This document shows, one piece after another, positions 1 through 9,948 of a DNA stretch of 64,000 nt (position 1 is its first letter; each line of letters opens with the position of its first letter). The notes under the pieces are model-generated. The model had not been told where the DNA came from. It made no database searches and was given only the letters and a program-made list of their open reading frames with translations. Made by a program: the position numbers and the translations under genes. Source of the stretch: Amycolatopsis circi (GTDB lineage: Bacteria > Actinomycetota > Actinomycetes > Mycobacteriales > Pseudonocardiaceae); the NCBI RefSeq assembly GCF_003385235.1, contig NZ_PQIA01000004.1, positions 1 to 64,000 of the forward strand. The letters are read 5' to 3'.

Positions 1-83
1 GGGTGTGGCTGCCTTAGTTGGGTGCGCTGGCTGCGGTTTCGTGGGGTGGGGGTCCGTGAAGGGCTCCTTGAGGGAATCCTGTT

Positions 84-260
84 CCGTGAAGGGGCCCCTC
101 ACGGCGGGGAAGGGCCAATGCCGGGGACTTAAGGCGGCGCTGTGGGTGCGGTTCGAAGTGTGCCTGTCCTGGAGGTGGGGATTGGCGAGGCCAGCACAGG
201 GTTTGCTGTCCGTGAGGGGAACCCTGAGGGACTCTGAGTCCGTGAGGGTTCCCCTCACGG
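84..260 (+). repeat. Composite repeat, copy A
   Basis: About 177 bp: a short palindrome (CCGTGAAGGGGCCCCTCACGG, split here as 84-104), a core of about 105 bp, and a long palindrome at 208-262 (arms 208-225 and 245-262). The same arrangement is on the opposite strand at 34317-34491. The core contains GGTTCGAAGTGTGCCTGTCC, identical in both copies, and overall identity by eye is about 85-90 percent. A further degenerate half palindrome lies at 52-83. No coding capacity was recognised. It could be a small non-autonomous mobile element or a structured RNA; the sequence does not decide. Confidence 0.75.
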
Positions 261-292
261 ACTTGTGTCTGGGGAGAGTTGCGCGCGGGGAG

Positions 293-1369
293 TTAGCTGA
301 CTGGTTCGGGGACGGCGTGGAGTTTTCCGCCTGGGCCTGCCAGGCAGGAGGCGTTGCCTTTTTGCGTGGTGAGGAAATCCGTCAGGCAGTCGGCGATCGC
401 GGCGTGTCCGGCGGCGTTGGGGTGGAAGGATTCCTGCAGTGCGTGGGTGGCTCGGTCGACCTGGGTCAGGTCGTTCAGGTGCAGGGTGAGCCTGGTGAAC
501 CATTCTGAGGCCGGGTTCGCGCCACCGGAGCAGGCTTCGTGGTTTTCGCCTGCTCGGGCCAGGTCCAGGAATCGGGCGCCGGATTGGGTGGCTGCTTGTT
601 TGATGCCTGCGGACAGGGTGCTGATCCCGGTCGTCGAAATCCACTGCAGGTCGTCTGTGCGGAAGGGGCAGCCGTTGAGGCTTTGCAGGTCCGCTGGGAT
701 GTCCGGGCCCACGGGGGTGGCGTAGGACTGCAGGATCAGCTGGTAATCCGCGGGGACGTATCCGGCGTCGGCCAGTACCTTTTTCACGTCGCCTACCGCG
801 TTCGCCACTTTCGGCACCATTGCGTCCACTTTGGACTTCCAGGTTTCCTTCAGCGCGACATTGCAGGACGGGCCGTCGGAGGAGAACCAGGCTTTGAAGC
901 ATTCGCTCACTTGCGCGGAGAACTTCGGGTCGTCGTTCGCGCCTACCGCGATGACCACTGCTGATACGCGGTGGTCCTTCACGACGTCGGCCAGTTGCGC
1001 GGCTTGGGAGCGTTCGCCCCACTGTTTCGCGTCGCCGAGTGCGACTTGGGCGGCGGGGGCTCCTGAGCAGCCCAGGTTGACCCGGGCGGAGACGCCGGGG
1101 ATCCGGACCTTCTGCACGAACGCGGCGGACGAACGGTGGCACCAGTCGCCGTTCCTGCCGTCGGTGTCGGGGGTGTAGGCGCCGGCGCCCTCGCCCGAGA
1201 CGGTGCTGTCGCCCATCGAGACGATGGTCAGCGGGCCGCGGCCGGGCGGGCCTTGTCGCGGGAAGGGCTGGCCAGGGCGGCTCTCGGAACCGAAAAAGAC
1301 GAAAAAGCCCGCAAGCACAGCTACGCAGGCGAGGACCAGCGCCCCCCACCACCACCGGAATCGTCGCAT
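293..1369 (-). CDS. Secreted or membrane-anchored SGNH/GDSL hydrolase
   Basis: Esterase/lipase-fold hydrolase of 358 aa, predicted outside the membrane. Residues 8-26 form one hydrophobic segment (uncleaved anchor or signal peptide). The catalytic Ser lies in GDSTVSGEG (Ser54), the block III Gly-Asn signature is GAND at 142-145, and the terminal His is in FHPN near 316. Six or more cysteines in the mature part suggest disulphides, as in other actinobacterial secreted SGNH esterases. The gene lies 101 bp downstream of the amidase on the same strand and ends just before the composite repeat. Substrate unknown; an O-acyl ester of a lipid or polysaccharide is the usual role of the family. Confidence 0.85.
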   Translation of the reverse strand: MRRFRWWWGALVLACVAVLAGFFVFFGSESRPGQPFPRQGPPGRGPLTIVSMGDSTVSGEGAGAYTPDTDGRNGDWCHRSSAAFVQKVRIPGVSARVNLGCSGAPAAQVALGDAKQWGERSQAAQLADVVKDHRVSAVVIAVGANDDPKFSAQVSECFKAWFSSDGPSCNVALKETWKSKVDAMVPKVANAVGDVKKVLADAGYVPADYQLILQSYATPVGPDIPADLQSLNGCPFRTDDLQWISTTGISTLSAGIKQAATQSGARFLDLARAGENHEACSGGANPASEWFTRLTLHLNDLTQVDRATHALQESFHPNAAGHAAIADCLTDFLTTQKGNASCLAGPGGKLHAVPEPVS

Positions 1370-1470
1370 CGCTTGCCAAGTCTAGCGATAACCTGGACGA
1401 CGCCGTCAGGGTTCGGGGCGGCTGGGATGCGGGTCACCGTCCGCTAGCTGTCCATTGTGGACTCAAGGGG

Positions 1471-2928
1471 TCAGGCGCCTGCCCGGATCGGCGGGTTGCG
1501 GTGGGCCCACGGGGCGGCTTGTTCGAGCTGTCCGGCCAGGCGGAACAGCAGGTCTTCGCGGCCGAAGGCGGCGGTGAACTGCATGCCGATCGGAAGTCCG
1601 GCGTCGGCGGCGAGGGGGACGGACATCGACGGGACGCCCGAGACGTTCGCGGCCGCGGTGTAGGGGGAGCGGTCCAGGAGGCGGTTCAGCCAGCCCAGGC
1701 CGTCCAGTCGGTCCGCGCCCTCGCCGTAGACGCCTAGCGCGACCGGCGGCTCGGGCAGGGTGGGGGAGAGCAGCAGGTCGTAGCGGGCGAAGTGCTGTGC
1801 GAGGGTTCGGGAGACCTGGTTGCGCATCGCGAGGGAACGGACGAACTCGTCGGCGGTGACCTGGTGGCCGTAGCGGTAGCTGGCGAGGGTGACCGGTTCC
1901 AGGGTGGTCTCGTCGACGGGGCGGCCGGTCGCGGCGGCGATGCTGTCGATCCACGGGGCCAGGTTCGCGGTCCACATCCGGGCGTTGCCCAGGACGAAAT
2001 CTTCCCACGAGACGCCCAGATTGCGCTGGGTCTCTTCGACCTCGTGGCCAAGGGAATCCAGCAGGTGCATGGTTTTGGTGAGTGCTGCGGAGACCGGCGC
2101 GGTTGGGTGTCGACCGCCCCATGGTCGGCGCAGGACCGCTACTCGCAGGCGGCCTGGGGGCAGCTGGGCTTCCTCGGCGTAGGGGCGGTCCGGGCGGGCG
2201 GCGAAGTACGGGTCGCCGGGTTCGGGGCCTTCGATCAGGTCCAGCAGGACGGCGCTGTCGCGCACCGTGCGGCTCAGGCTGCCTTGCACGGCTAGCCCGC
2301 TGAAGACCTCGTCGGCGCCCGGTCCGTGCGAAACCCGGCCGCGGGTGGGCTTCAGGCCGAACAATCCGTTGCTGGAGGCGGGGACTCGGATGGAACCCGC
2401 AGCGTCGGTGGCGTGCGCGAGCGGGACGATTCCGGCTGCGACTGCTGCGCCGGAGCCGCCGCTGGAACCGCCTGCGCTGCGGTCCAGGGACCACGGGTTG
2501 CGGGTCGCGCCGTAGAACTCCGGTTCGGTCGTGGTGCTGTAGGCCATTTCCGGGGTGGTCGTCCGGCCGATCGTCACCAGGCCGGCTTGCCGGAAGCGGC
2601 GCATGAGGTGCGAGTCCTCGGGCGACACGGAGCCTGCGGCCAAACGGCTGCCCAGTTCGCTGCGCCTGCTTGCCATGGCGACGCCGAGATCCTTGATCAG
2701 GAATGGCACGCCCGCCAGCGGAGCGGAACCGGGGGCCGGAGTGTCCTCGGGCGGCCAGGTTTCGACCACAGCGTTGATCTGGGGATTGACTGCCTCGACC
2801 GCTCGCGCGGCGGCGTCGGCGACCTCGGCCGGCGTTACCTCGCCTCGGGCGATCAGGTCCGCCAGGCCGACCGCATCGCAGCTCGCGTATTCGGAGATTT
2901 TCACCAGCACGTCCTTCGAAAGACTCAT
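1471..2928 (-). CDS. Amidase signature family hydrolase
   Basis: 485-aa amidase of the amidase-signature family, hydrolysing a carboxamide to acid and ammonia or amine. The Ser-cisSer-Lys triad is visible: Lys79 in LIKD, the Gly/Ser-rich [10 protein letters not shown] at 153-162 with the cis-Ser, and Ser179 in DAAGSIRVP. The reading frame stays open far upstream, but the N-terminal [14 protein letters not shown] at 2928 matches a normal family start and lies just inside the divergent promoter region shared with the TetR gene at 3022. The TetR protein and the 2939-2956 inverted repeat probably control it. No signal peptide, so cytoplasmic. Physiological amide unknown. Confidence 0.9.
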   Translation of the reverse strand: MSLSKDVLVKISEYASCDAVGLADLIARGEVTPAEVADAAARAVEAVNPQINAVVETWPPEDTPAPGSAPLAGVPFLIKDLGVAMASRRSELGSRLAAGSVSPEDSHLMRRFRQAGLVTIGRTTTPEMAYSTTTEPEFYGATRNPWSLDRSAGGSSGGSGAAVAAGIVPLAHATDAAGSIRVPASSNGLFGLKPTRGRVSHGPGADEVFSGLAVQGSLSRTVRDSAVLLDLIEGPEPGDPYFAARPDRPYAEEAQLPPGRLRVAVLRRPWGGRHPTAPVSAALTKTMHLLDSLGHEVEETQRNLGVSWEDFVLGNARMWTANLAPWIDSIAAATGRPVDETTLEPVTLASYRYGHQVTADEFVRSLAMRNQVSRTLAQHFARYDLLLSPTLPEPPVALGVYGEGADRLDGLGWLNRLLDRSPYTAAANVSGVPSMSVPLAADAGLPIGMQFTAAFGREDLLFRLAGQLEQAAPWAHRNPPIRAGA

Positions 2929-2938
2929 CGGTTTCGGA

Positions 2939-2956
2939 TGATACCGAGTGGTATCA
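2939..2956. promoter_or_regulatory. Operator between amidase and TetR genes
   Basis: Perfect inverted repeat TGATACC-GAGT-GGTATCA (7-bp arms, 4-nt spacer), 10 bp upstream of the amidase start. A possible -10 box for the TetR gene, TACCGT, is at 2972-2977. Length and symmetry fit a TetR dimer site, so repression of the amidase and autoregulation are inferred. Confidence 0.7.
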
Positions 2957-3021
2957 CGGGGAACGGTTGTGTACCGTAGCTGGTGCCGAACCGCATTGCC
3001 AACCCTCCCGAGGAAGAGCCG

Positions 3022-3624
3022 ATGACGAGCACCTCCGCCCGGCGGCCGACGCGCGTCGCGACCTTGCCGCCGCGCGAGCGCATCCTCGACGCGGCCGAGG
3101 AGCTGTTCCTCAACGAGGGCGTCGTCCGGGTCGGCGTCCAGGCGATCGCGGACCGCGCCGGGACCACGAAGATGGCGATCTACCGGCACTTCGGCACCAA
3201 AGACGCGCTCATCGCCGAGTGGCTGCGGATCGTCGTGCACGACTACTCCGCTGCCTTCGACGCCGCCGAACAGACGCATCCGGGCGATTTCGCGGAGCAG
3301 ATCCGCGCGGTGGGGCGGTTCATCGTCGACGGGCTGCCCGAGTTCTCCCACCGCGGCTGCCCGTTCACGAACTCCGTCGCCGAACTGCCCGACCCGGGCC
3401 ATCCCGCGCGGCGGCTGATCCGCGAGCACAAGACCCGTCAGTTCGGCAGGCTCCGGGCGATGTGCGAGGGCCTCGGGTTGGCCGACCCGGAGCTGGGCGC
3501 GGCGGAGCTGACGTTCGCGATGGAGGGGGCGCAGATCGCGGTGCAGAACGGCGGGGTCGAGAACGTCGGCGCGCACCTGACGAAGGTCATCGAGAGGGTG
3601 ATCAGTCGCGGGGAACCAGGCTGA
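3022..3624 (+). CDS. TetR family regulator
   Basis: 200-aa TetR repressor. The helix-turn-helix covers about residues 18-62 (RERILDAAEELF, then VQAIADRAGTTKMAIYRHF), followed by the all-helical ligand domain with a HRGCPF segment common in one TetR subgroup. I chose ATG 3022 because GAGGAAGAG stands just before it; an in-frame GTG at 2983 would add 13 residues. It is divergent from the amidase with the perfect operator between them. Its last codons overlap unit 1 of the 96-bp tandem repeat, whose minus strand would encode a sigma-factor-like tail. Confidence 0.88.
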   Translation: MTSTSARRPTRVATLPPRERILDAAEELFLNEGVVRVGVQAIADRAGTTKMAIYRHFGTKDALIAEWLRIVVHDYSAAFDAAEQTHPGDFAEQIRAVGRFIVDGLPEFSHRGCPFTNSVAELPDPGHPARRLIREHKTRQFGRLRAMCEGLGLADPELGAAELTFAMEGAQIAVQNGGVENVGAHLTKVIERVISRGEPG

Positions 3625-3794
3625 GAGTGACTCGTTTTCGGTGCGGGGGAAGACGTTCGGACTCGTTCGCGACCAGGTGAACGGCCTCGTCGAGGGGGCA
3701 GTTGCGGGCACGCGCTGAGGGTGGCGCGTTTACGTTGTGGGGGAGCGCGTTCGGCGTCGTTCGCGGCCGGGCGAACGGTTTCGTCGAGAAGGGT
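3603..3794 (-). repeat. Two decayed tandem copies of the sigma gene 3' end
   Basis: Units start at 3603, 3699 and 3795, a 96-bp period seen from the shared CAGTYGCGG edge. The third unit is the live 3' end of the sigma gene. Minus-strand translation of unit 1 gives LDEAVHLVANESERL and then HRKRVTLSLVPRD with a TGA; unit 2 gives LDETVRPAANDAERA and then QRKRATLSACPQL without a stop. Both match the real tail YDEALRLVTNEAERL and QRKRAALSQTPRD. Small indels put the units in different frames. Unit 1 runs into the 3' end of the TetR gene. No promoter or start is seen, so these look like relics of tandem duplication. Confidence 0.8.
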
Positions 3795-5005
3795 CAGTCG
3801 CGGGGAGTCTGGCTCAGGGCGGCGCGTTTTCGTTGCAGCAGAAGGCGTTCAGCTTCGTTGGTCACCAAACGGAGGGCTTCGTCGTAGGCCTCGGCGGCGT
3901 CGGCGGTTCGGCCCAGGCGGGCGAGCAGGTCGGCTCGGACGGCATGGAACAGGTGGCGGTTGGCCAGGTGCAGACTGTCCACAATGGTCAGCGCGACAGC
4001 GGGGCCGTCGACCTCGGCGACTGCCACGGCGCGGTTCAGCGCGACGATCGGTGTCGGAGTCAGGGCGAGCAGTTGGTCGTAGAGGGCGAGGATCTGGACC
4101 CAGTCGGTGCCGTCGCTGTGCACGGCGTTGATCGCGGCCTGGATCTGGTACGGCCCAGGGCGGTCGAGCCGCAGGCACTGGCGGACCAGCGACTGGCCTT
4201 CGGCGATCAAGGCCCAGTCCCAGCGGCCGCGGTCCTGGTCGGGCAGCAGCACCGGGATTCCGTTGGCGTCGAGACGGGCCGCGCGGCGGGATTCGGTGAG
4301 CAGCTGCAACGCCAACAGGCCCAGTACTTCGGGTTCGTCGGGGAGCAGGGCGGCGAGGATTCGGGTCAGGCGGATCGCCTCCGCGGCCAGGTCCGGTCGC
4401 GTGAGATCCGGGCCGGTGCTGGCAGTGTGAGCTTCGGTGAAGATCAAGTACAGCACCGCTAGGACGGCGTTCAGCCGCGCTGGGAGGTCGGCCGCGTCAG
4501 GGACGCGGTAGGGGATTCGGGCGTCGCGGATCTTGGCTTTGGCGCGCACTAGCCGTTGTGCCAGCGTCGGTTCCGGGACGAGGAACGCGTGCGCGATCTC
4601 GGCGGTGGTGAGGCCGCCCAGCAGGCGCAGGGTGAGGGCGACTCGGGCGGCGGTGCTGAGGGCGGGGTGGCAGCAGGTGAAGATCAGCCGCAGTCGTTCG
4701 TCGGGGATGGCGCCTTCGTCGAACGGTTCGGCGGCGGCGTGCAAGAGGGCGGCTTGGCCGTGGCGGTCGGCGCGGGCGGATTCGCGACGGAGCCGGTCGA
4801 TGCCGCGGTTGCGGGCGGTCGTGATGAGCCAGCCTGCGGGACTCGGCGGGAGACCTTCCGCGCGCCATTTCACGGTGGCGATCGCGCACGCCTCCTGGAC
4901 GGCGTCTTCGGCGAGGTCCAGGTCGCCGAAGACGCGGGCCAGCACCGCGACCGCGCGGCCGTGCTCGGCGCGGAAGACCCGCTCGAGCACGGCCGTGGTG
5001 ATCAA
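3794..5005 (-). CDS. ECF sigma factor with TPR-like C-terminal extension (ECF42 type)
   Basis: 403-aa RNA polymerase sigma factor. Region 2 covers about residues 8-75 (VFGDLDLAEDAVQEA, WLITTARNRGIDRLRRE) and region 4 about 108-165 (LTTAEIAHAFLVPEPTLAQRLVRAK). A C-terminal helical extension of about 230 residues follows, as in the ECF42 group, which is typically encoded beside DGPF/YCII proteins, as here. Translation probably begins at TTG 5005, overlapping the TGA of the YCII gene by 4 nt (TTGA), so the two are coupled. No anti-sigma gene is adjacent, which is usual for this group. The last 32 codons are repeated twice downstream. Confidence 0.88.
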   Translation of the reverse strand: MITTAVLERVFRAEHGRAVAVLARVFGDLDLAEDAVQEACAIATVKWRAEGLPPSPAGWLITTARNRGIDRLRRESARADRHGQAALLHAAAEPFDEGAIPDERLRLIFTCCHPALSTAARVALTLRLLGGLTTAEIAHAFLVPEPTLAQRLVRAKAKIRDARIPYRVPDAADLPARLNAVLAVLYLIFTEAHTASTGPDLTRPDLAAEAIRLTRILAALLPDEPEVLGLLALQLLTESRRAARLDANGIPVLLPDQDRGRWDWALIAEGQSLVRQCLRLDRPGPYQIQAAINAVHSDGTDWVQILALYDQLLALTPTPIVALNRAVAVAEVDGPAVALTIVDSLHLANRHLFHAVRADLLARLGRTADAAEAYDEALRLVTNEAERLLLQRKRAALSQTPRD

Positions 5006-5340
5006 TGGAACTGCCGGACTTCCACCGGCAAGGTGGTGATTTCCGAGATCCGCCGAGCCCAGTCCGCCGCGGCTTCCTGGTCGGGCGCGGTCACGATGGT
5101 GAAGCCGCCCAGGTGTTCTTTGCCTTCGGCGAACGGGCCGTCGGTGTAGAGGACGTCGCCGCCGGAAGCGCGGACGACGCGGGCGGCGGCCGCCGGATGC
5201 AAGCCGCCGGAGAACACCCAGACACCGGTCGCCTTCATCTCGTCGGTCACCGCTTCGAGGCGCGCGGCGATGTCCGCCAGCACCTCGGGATCCGGGGTCC
5301 CGCCGTCGGGCTGGTAGATCCCGAGCAGGTACTGCGGCAC
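5002..5340 (-). CDS. DGPF-domain (YCII-related) protein
   Basis: 112-aa small protein of the YCII-related fold with the diagnostic DGPF sequence (TDGPFAEGKEHLGGF, about residues 77-91). Proteins of this type are encoded next to ECF42 sigma factors and are thought to influence or report to them; the biochemical role is not settled. It overlaps the sigma gene by 4 nt and starts 15 bp after the SDR gene at 5356, so it belongs to the five-gene minus-strand operon. Cytoplasmic, no signal peptide. Confidence 0.88.
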   Translation of the reverse strand: MPQYLLGIYQPDGGTPDPEVLADIAARLEAVTDEMKATGVWVFSGGLHPAAAARVVRASGGDVLYTDGPFAEGKEHLGGFTIVTAPDQEAAADWARRISEITTLPVEVRQFH

Positions 5341-5355
5341 GGGCGCCTCCTTCGC

Positions 5356-6062
5356 TCAGCGTTGCCGGGCGGGGCGCACGATCATCTCGGTGACGTCCAC
5401 GTCGGCTGGCTGGTCGAGAGCGTAGGCGATGGCGTCGCCGATCGCTTTCGGTTCGATCGCGTCCTTGCGGTAGATCCGCATGACCTCCTGCGTTTCCGGG
5501 TCGCTGATCGTGTCCGCCAGCTCGGAGGTGACGACGCCGGGGGAGACCGTGGTGACGCGGATCGACGGGTCGCACTCCAGCCGCAGGCCCTCGGTGATCG
5601 CCCACGCCGCGTACTTCGTCCCGCAATAGACCGCCGCGGTCGGGGTGACCTGGTGTGCGCCGATCGACGCGACGGTCACGAAATGGCCGCGGCGCTGGCG
5701 GGTGAAGTGCGGCAGCGCGGCGGCGATGCCGTGCAGCAGGCCCCGGACGTTGACGTCGATCATCCGGTCCCACTCCTCGACCAGCCCGGCGTCCAATCGG
5801 GACAGCGGCATCACGCCGGCGTTGGCGATGAACGCGTCGATCCCGCCGTGGTCGCGCACCGCGCGGTCGACGAACTCGGCGACGTCGGCGCGGTCGGTCA
5901 CGTCGAGGCGGTGGACTTCGATGCCGTCCGCACTGGCGGCGAGTTCGGCAAGCCGGTCTTCGCGGCGCGCTCCGGCGATGACGCGCCAGCCGTCCGCGGC
6001 GAGGCGGCGGGCGGTGGCTTCGCCGATGCCGCTGCTCGCGCCGGTGATCAGGGCGACCTTGC

Positions 6063-6066
<4 letters not shown>
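5356..6066 (-). CDS. Short-chain dehydrogenase/reductase
   Basis: 236-aa classical SDR. The nucleotide-binding motif TGASSGIG is at 8-15, NAG at 82-84, catalytic Ser134 and the YxxxK pair Tyr147/Lys151 (YCGTK). The ARRED segment after the second strand suggests NADP(H). Its start overlaps the stop of the upstream SDR gene (ATGA). Two SDRs, a DGPF protein and a sigma factor in one operon suggest a redox or detoxification stress response, but the substrate cannot be named. Confidence 0.9.
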
Positions 6067-6917
<851 letters not shown>

Positions 6918-6958
6918 GGATCTACCCCTGAAGAAATTCGGAAATTGCGGAAAAAGCG

Positions 6959-7789
6959 TCAGCGATGAGGACGGTCGCCGACGGCGAGACTGCCCAGCAG
7001 CCCCAGCGCGGCCTCCGACGGACTGCCCGGATCCGCTTGGTACACCACGAGTTGCTGGCCGGGAGCGCTGTTCACGGTCATCGATTCGTAGTGCAGGGTG
7101 AGCATTCCGACGAGCGGGTGCCGGAACCGCTTCGTCTCGTGCGTTTTCTGCCGGAGGTCGTGGCGCGCCCACAACCGGCGGAAATCCGCGCTTTTAAGCG
7201 ACAGTTCGCCGACCGCCTCGATCAGCAGCGGATCGTCCAGATCGGCGCCCGCCGCCGAGCGCAGCCCGCCGACGGTGTTGACCGCGACCTGCTCCCAGTC
7301 CGGATAGAAGTCCCGGGCGTCGGGGTCGAGGAACGCCAGCCGGAGCAGGTCGCCGCTGTATTCATGCCCGCCGAACAGCGCTTCGCCGAGCAGATTCGAC
7401 GCGAGGACGGTCATGCACCGGCCGAGCACGACCGCGGGAGTCTGCGGCCAGGCGTCCATCAGCTGCACCAAGCGCGGGCTGACGCGTTCCTTCGCCGGGC
7501 GTCGCCTGGCCCGCTTCGGACGGGCCAGCGAATGCAGGTGGGCGAGCGCCTCGTCGTCCAGACGCAGCGCCCGGCCGAGCGCGTCGACGACCTGCGCCGA
7601 CGGCGTGCGCTCCCGGCCCTGCTCAAGCCGCACGTAGTAATCGGTGCTCACCCCGGCCAGCTGCGCGACCTCCTCCCGGCGCAGGCCGCTGACCCGGCGC
7701 CGGGTGTCGGCGAGCAGGTCGGCGTCCGCCGGGGCGGTGGTGCCGCGCCGGGCCCGCAGGAACTCGCCGAGGAGGTTGCTGTCGCTCAT
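6959..7789 (-). CDS. XRE-type regulator with MmyB-like ligand domain
   Basis: 276-aa regulator. The N-terminal helix-turn-helix is at about 25-75 (VSGLRREEVAQLAGVSTDYYVRLEQGR, given here as separate motifs RREEVAQLAG and YYVRLEQGR). A C-terminal MmyB-like domain with the typical DPDARDFYPDWE and LTLHYE elements follows; in this family it binds a small hydrophobic ligand. As first gene of the operon with two SDRs, the DGPF protein and the sigma factor, it probably controls that operon from the 216-bp intergenic region shared with the GH16 gene. Confidence 0.88.
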   Translation of the reverse strand: MSDSNLLGEFLRARRGTTAPADADLLADTRRRVSGLRREEVAQLAGVSTDYYVRLEQGRERTPSAQVVDALGRALRLDDEALAHLHSLARPKRARRRPAKERVSPRLVQLMDAWPQTPAVVLGRCMTVLASNLLGEALFGGHEYSGDLLRLAFLDPDARDFYPDWEQVAVNTVGGLRSAAGADLDDPLLIEAVGELSLKSADFRRLWARHDLRQKTHETKRFRHPLVGMLTLHYESMTVNSAPGQQLVVYQADPGSPSEAALGLLGSLAVGDRPHR

Positions 7790-8005
7790 GAACCCAGGCT
7801 AGATCGCAAGCGGCGGCCGCGGGGGACGCAAAGGGGGTGTGGTTCTCCCACCCTCGCGGTACCCCCTCGCTCAGTGGTTCAAACCTTTCCGCCGCCGCTC
7901 TGCCCGCGCGCACCGCGGCGGCGGAACCGGGAGGCAGACTGTTTTGACTGGTCAGCGGCACCGGCCGACCCTGCTGAGACCAACCCCTCGACCGGAAGGC
8001 GAACC
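7790..8005. promoter_or_regulatory. Divergent intergenic region, XRE gene and GH16 gene
   Basis: 216 bp must hold the promoters of both the minus-strand XRE operon and the GH16 gene. A G-rich/C-rich imperfect hairpin (GGGTGTGGTTCTCCCACCC) lies at about 7834-7853. No convincing -35/-10 pair was picked out by eye. The GH16 start is preceded by GGAAGG. Confidence 0.35.
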
Positions 8006-8896
8006 ATGCGCCGAACCCCGCTCGTCCTCGCGGCTGTGGCCGCCCTGTCGATGGCCGCCGCGCCCGCGCAGGCAGCCGAAACCTGGACCACGGTCTTCGA
8101 GGACACCTTCGACGGCCCCGCCGGCACCGGCCTCGACCCGCAGAACTGGCTCTACGACAAGGGAACCGGCTACCCTGGCGGCGCGGCGAACTGGGGCACC
8201 GGGGAGATCGAAACGTCCACGGACTCGACGGACAACGTCTACCACGACGGAGCCGGGCACCTGGTGATCAAGCCGCTGCGCGACGCGAACGGCGCGTGGA
8301 CGTCCGGCCGGATCGAAACCCAGCGCACCGACTTCGGCGCACCGGCGGGCGGGCAGATGGAGATGAGCGCGACGATCCAGCAGCCGAATCCCGACCACGG
8401 CCTCGGCTACTGGCCCGCGTTCTGGGCGATGGGCGCGGACGCCCGGCCGGTCGGCGCGACGAACTGGCCGAGCATCGGCGAACTGGACATCATGGAGAAC
8501 GTGAACGCGCTGGACAAGCACTCCAGCACGTTCCACTGTGGACAGTGGGCGGGGGAGTGCCACGATCCGGACGGGATCAGCAGCGACCTGCAGGACTGCG
8601 CCGGCTGCAAGACCGGTTACCACACGTATTCGGTGATGGTGGACCGCCGGGACGCGGCCGCGGAGGAACTGCGGTTTTCCTTGGACGGCAAGGAAACGTT
8701 CGCGGTGAAGCAGAACCAGGTGTCCGACGCCACGTGGAAGACCGCGGTGGATCACGGGTTCTTCGCGATCTTCGACGTGGCGATCGGCGGCTCCTATCCG
8801 AACAAGGTGTGCGGGTGCACCAGCCCGGGGGCGGACATCACGCCGGGCGCGGGGATGAGCATCGACGCGTTTTCGGTGAAGGTCAGCAAGGGCTGA
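8006..8896 (+). CDS. Secreted glycoside hydrolase family 16
   Basis: 296-aa secreted endo-glycosidase. The signal peptide covers residues 1-23 (RR, hydrophobic core, APAQA before AETW). The GH16 catalytic motif ExDxxE is present as GELDIMEN, giving Glu159 nucleophile, Asp161 and Glu164 acid/base. Tryptophan-rich substrate-cleft segments flank it (GYWPAFWAMG, PSIGEL). Cysteine pairs at about 174/183 and in CAGC suggest disulphides. The likely substrate is a beta-1,3- or mixed beta-1,3/1,4-glucan. No carbohydrate-binding module follows. The gene ends before a strong bidirectional hairpin shared with the convergent LysR gene. Confidence 0.9.
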   Translation: MRRTPLVLAAVAALSMAAAPAQAAETWTTVFEDTFDGPAGTGLDPQNWLYDKGTGYPGGAANWGTGEIETSTDSTDNVYHDGAGHLVIKPLRDANGAWTSGRIETQRTDFGAPAGGQMEMSATIQQPNPDHGLGYWPAFWAMGADARPVGATNWPSIGELDIMENVNALDKHSSTFHCGQWAGECHDPDGISSDLQDCAGCKTGYHTYSVMVDRRDAAAEELRFSLDGKETFAVKQNQVSDATWKTAVDHGFFAIFDVAIGGSYPNKVCGCTSPGADITPGAGMSIDAFSVKVSKG

Positions 8897-8901
8897 GGGG
8901 G

Positions 8902-8945
8902 TCGTGCGTGTTTATGCCGGTTCTAACCGGCATAAACACGCACGA
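8902..8945. terminator. Bidirectional hairpin terminator
   Basis: Perfect 21-bp arms (8902-8922 and 8925-8945) with a 2-nt centre, between the convergent GH16 and LysR genes. The arms contain TGTTTATGCCGG. There is no long U run, but position and stability make termination on both strands likely. Confidence 0.8.
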
Positions 8946-8953
8946 GGCACCGG

Positions 8954-9850
8954 TCAGCCCGCGCCGGAAAGATCCGTCGTCTCCGCCAGCCGCGTGACTA
9001 CCTCCAGGAGCGCGGCTGGCCGGGGGCCGTCGGAGCGCCACACCACCACGGTGTGCGCGGACTCGCCCTCCAACGGCACGAACACCGCTCCGGTCCGGCG
9101 AAGGCTGTGGGCTGACCGCGCCAGCCGGGTCACGCCGACCCCGGCCGCGACCAGTCCCAGCAATCCCTGCACCGTTGCGGTGCGCTGCACGACGTCCGGC
9201 GTGAACCCGGCGGCGGCGAAGTCGGCGTCGTACTTGCGGTGCCAGGGATCCCACGACGTGCGCGGCGTCAGCACCCACGGCTCGTCCGCGAGGTCCGCCA
9301 GGCGCAGCGAAGAGCGGTCCGCCAGCGGGTGGCCGGAGGGCAGGACCGCGCAGACCTCTTCGGCCAACAGGGTGTGCGTCTGCAGGTCCTCGACCAGCGG
9401 CGGGCGCGTGAAGCCAGCGTCGAACCGGCCGCCGCGCACGCCGTCGACCAACTCGGCGATGGAGACTTCGGCAGTGGTGACGGTCAGCTCCGGCAGCTGC
9501 TCCCGCACCGCGCGCACGACCGGCGGGAGCAGGTAATTCGCTGTGCTGGCAAGGAAAGCCAGCCGCAGAGTGCCGATCTCGCCGCGTACCGCACGAGCGA
9601 CCGTCGCCACCGCGGCGTCGGCACGGGCGAGTACCGCGCGTGCTTCCGGCAAGAAGAGTTCGCCGATCGGAGTGAGCCGGGTGCCGCGGGCGTCGCGGTC
9701 GAAGAGTTGCGTGCCGAGTTGGCGTTCCAACACGGTGATCTGCTGCGACAGCGACTGCTGTGCGATGTGGAGGGTCGCCGCCGCGCGCGTGAAGCTCGTT
9801 GTCTCGGCGACGGCGACGAAGTAGCGCAGCTGCCGCAGCTCAGGGGTCAC
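8954..9850 (-). CDS. LysR family regulator
   Basis: 298-aa LysR-type regulator. The winged HTH covers residues 3-62 (LRQLRYFVAVAE, FTRAAATLHIAQQSLSQQI), with the effector-binding domain from about 90. GTG 9850 is chosen because VTPELRQLRYF is the standard LysR N-terminus; upstream residues in the open frame have no homology. It is divergent from the SDR gene at 9949 with 98 bp between, the classic LysR arrangement, so it probably activates that gene with an unknown co-inducer. Confidence 0.9.
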   Translation of the reverse strand: MTPELRQLRYFVAVAETTSFTRAAATLHIAQQSLSQQITVLERQLGTQLFDRDARGTRLTPIGELFLPEARAVLARADAAVATVARAVRGEIGTLRLAFLASTANYLLPPVVRAVREQLPELTVTTAEVSIAELVDGVRGGRFDAGFTRPPLVEDLQTHTLLAEEVCAVLPSGHPLADRSSLRLADLADEPWVLTPRTSWDPWHRKYDADFAAAGFTPDVVQRTATVQGLLGLVAAGVGVTRLARSAHSLRRTGAVFVPLEGESAHTVVVWRSDGPRPAALLEVVTRLAETTDLSGAG

Positions 9851-9948
9851 AGGCTGAGACTGTAGCCCGCCAGCGAACCGGTGTTGGCGGACCCCGGCAG
9901 GTGTGCGCCAGGATCGGAGGCGGAAGAAACCACTGGAGGGACTGCTCA

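Noticed and set aside
5-508. A 167-residue frame at the window start
   Set aside because: It runs through palindromic repeats and the 3' end of the SGNH gene; no start signal or domain.
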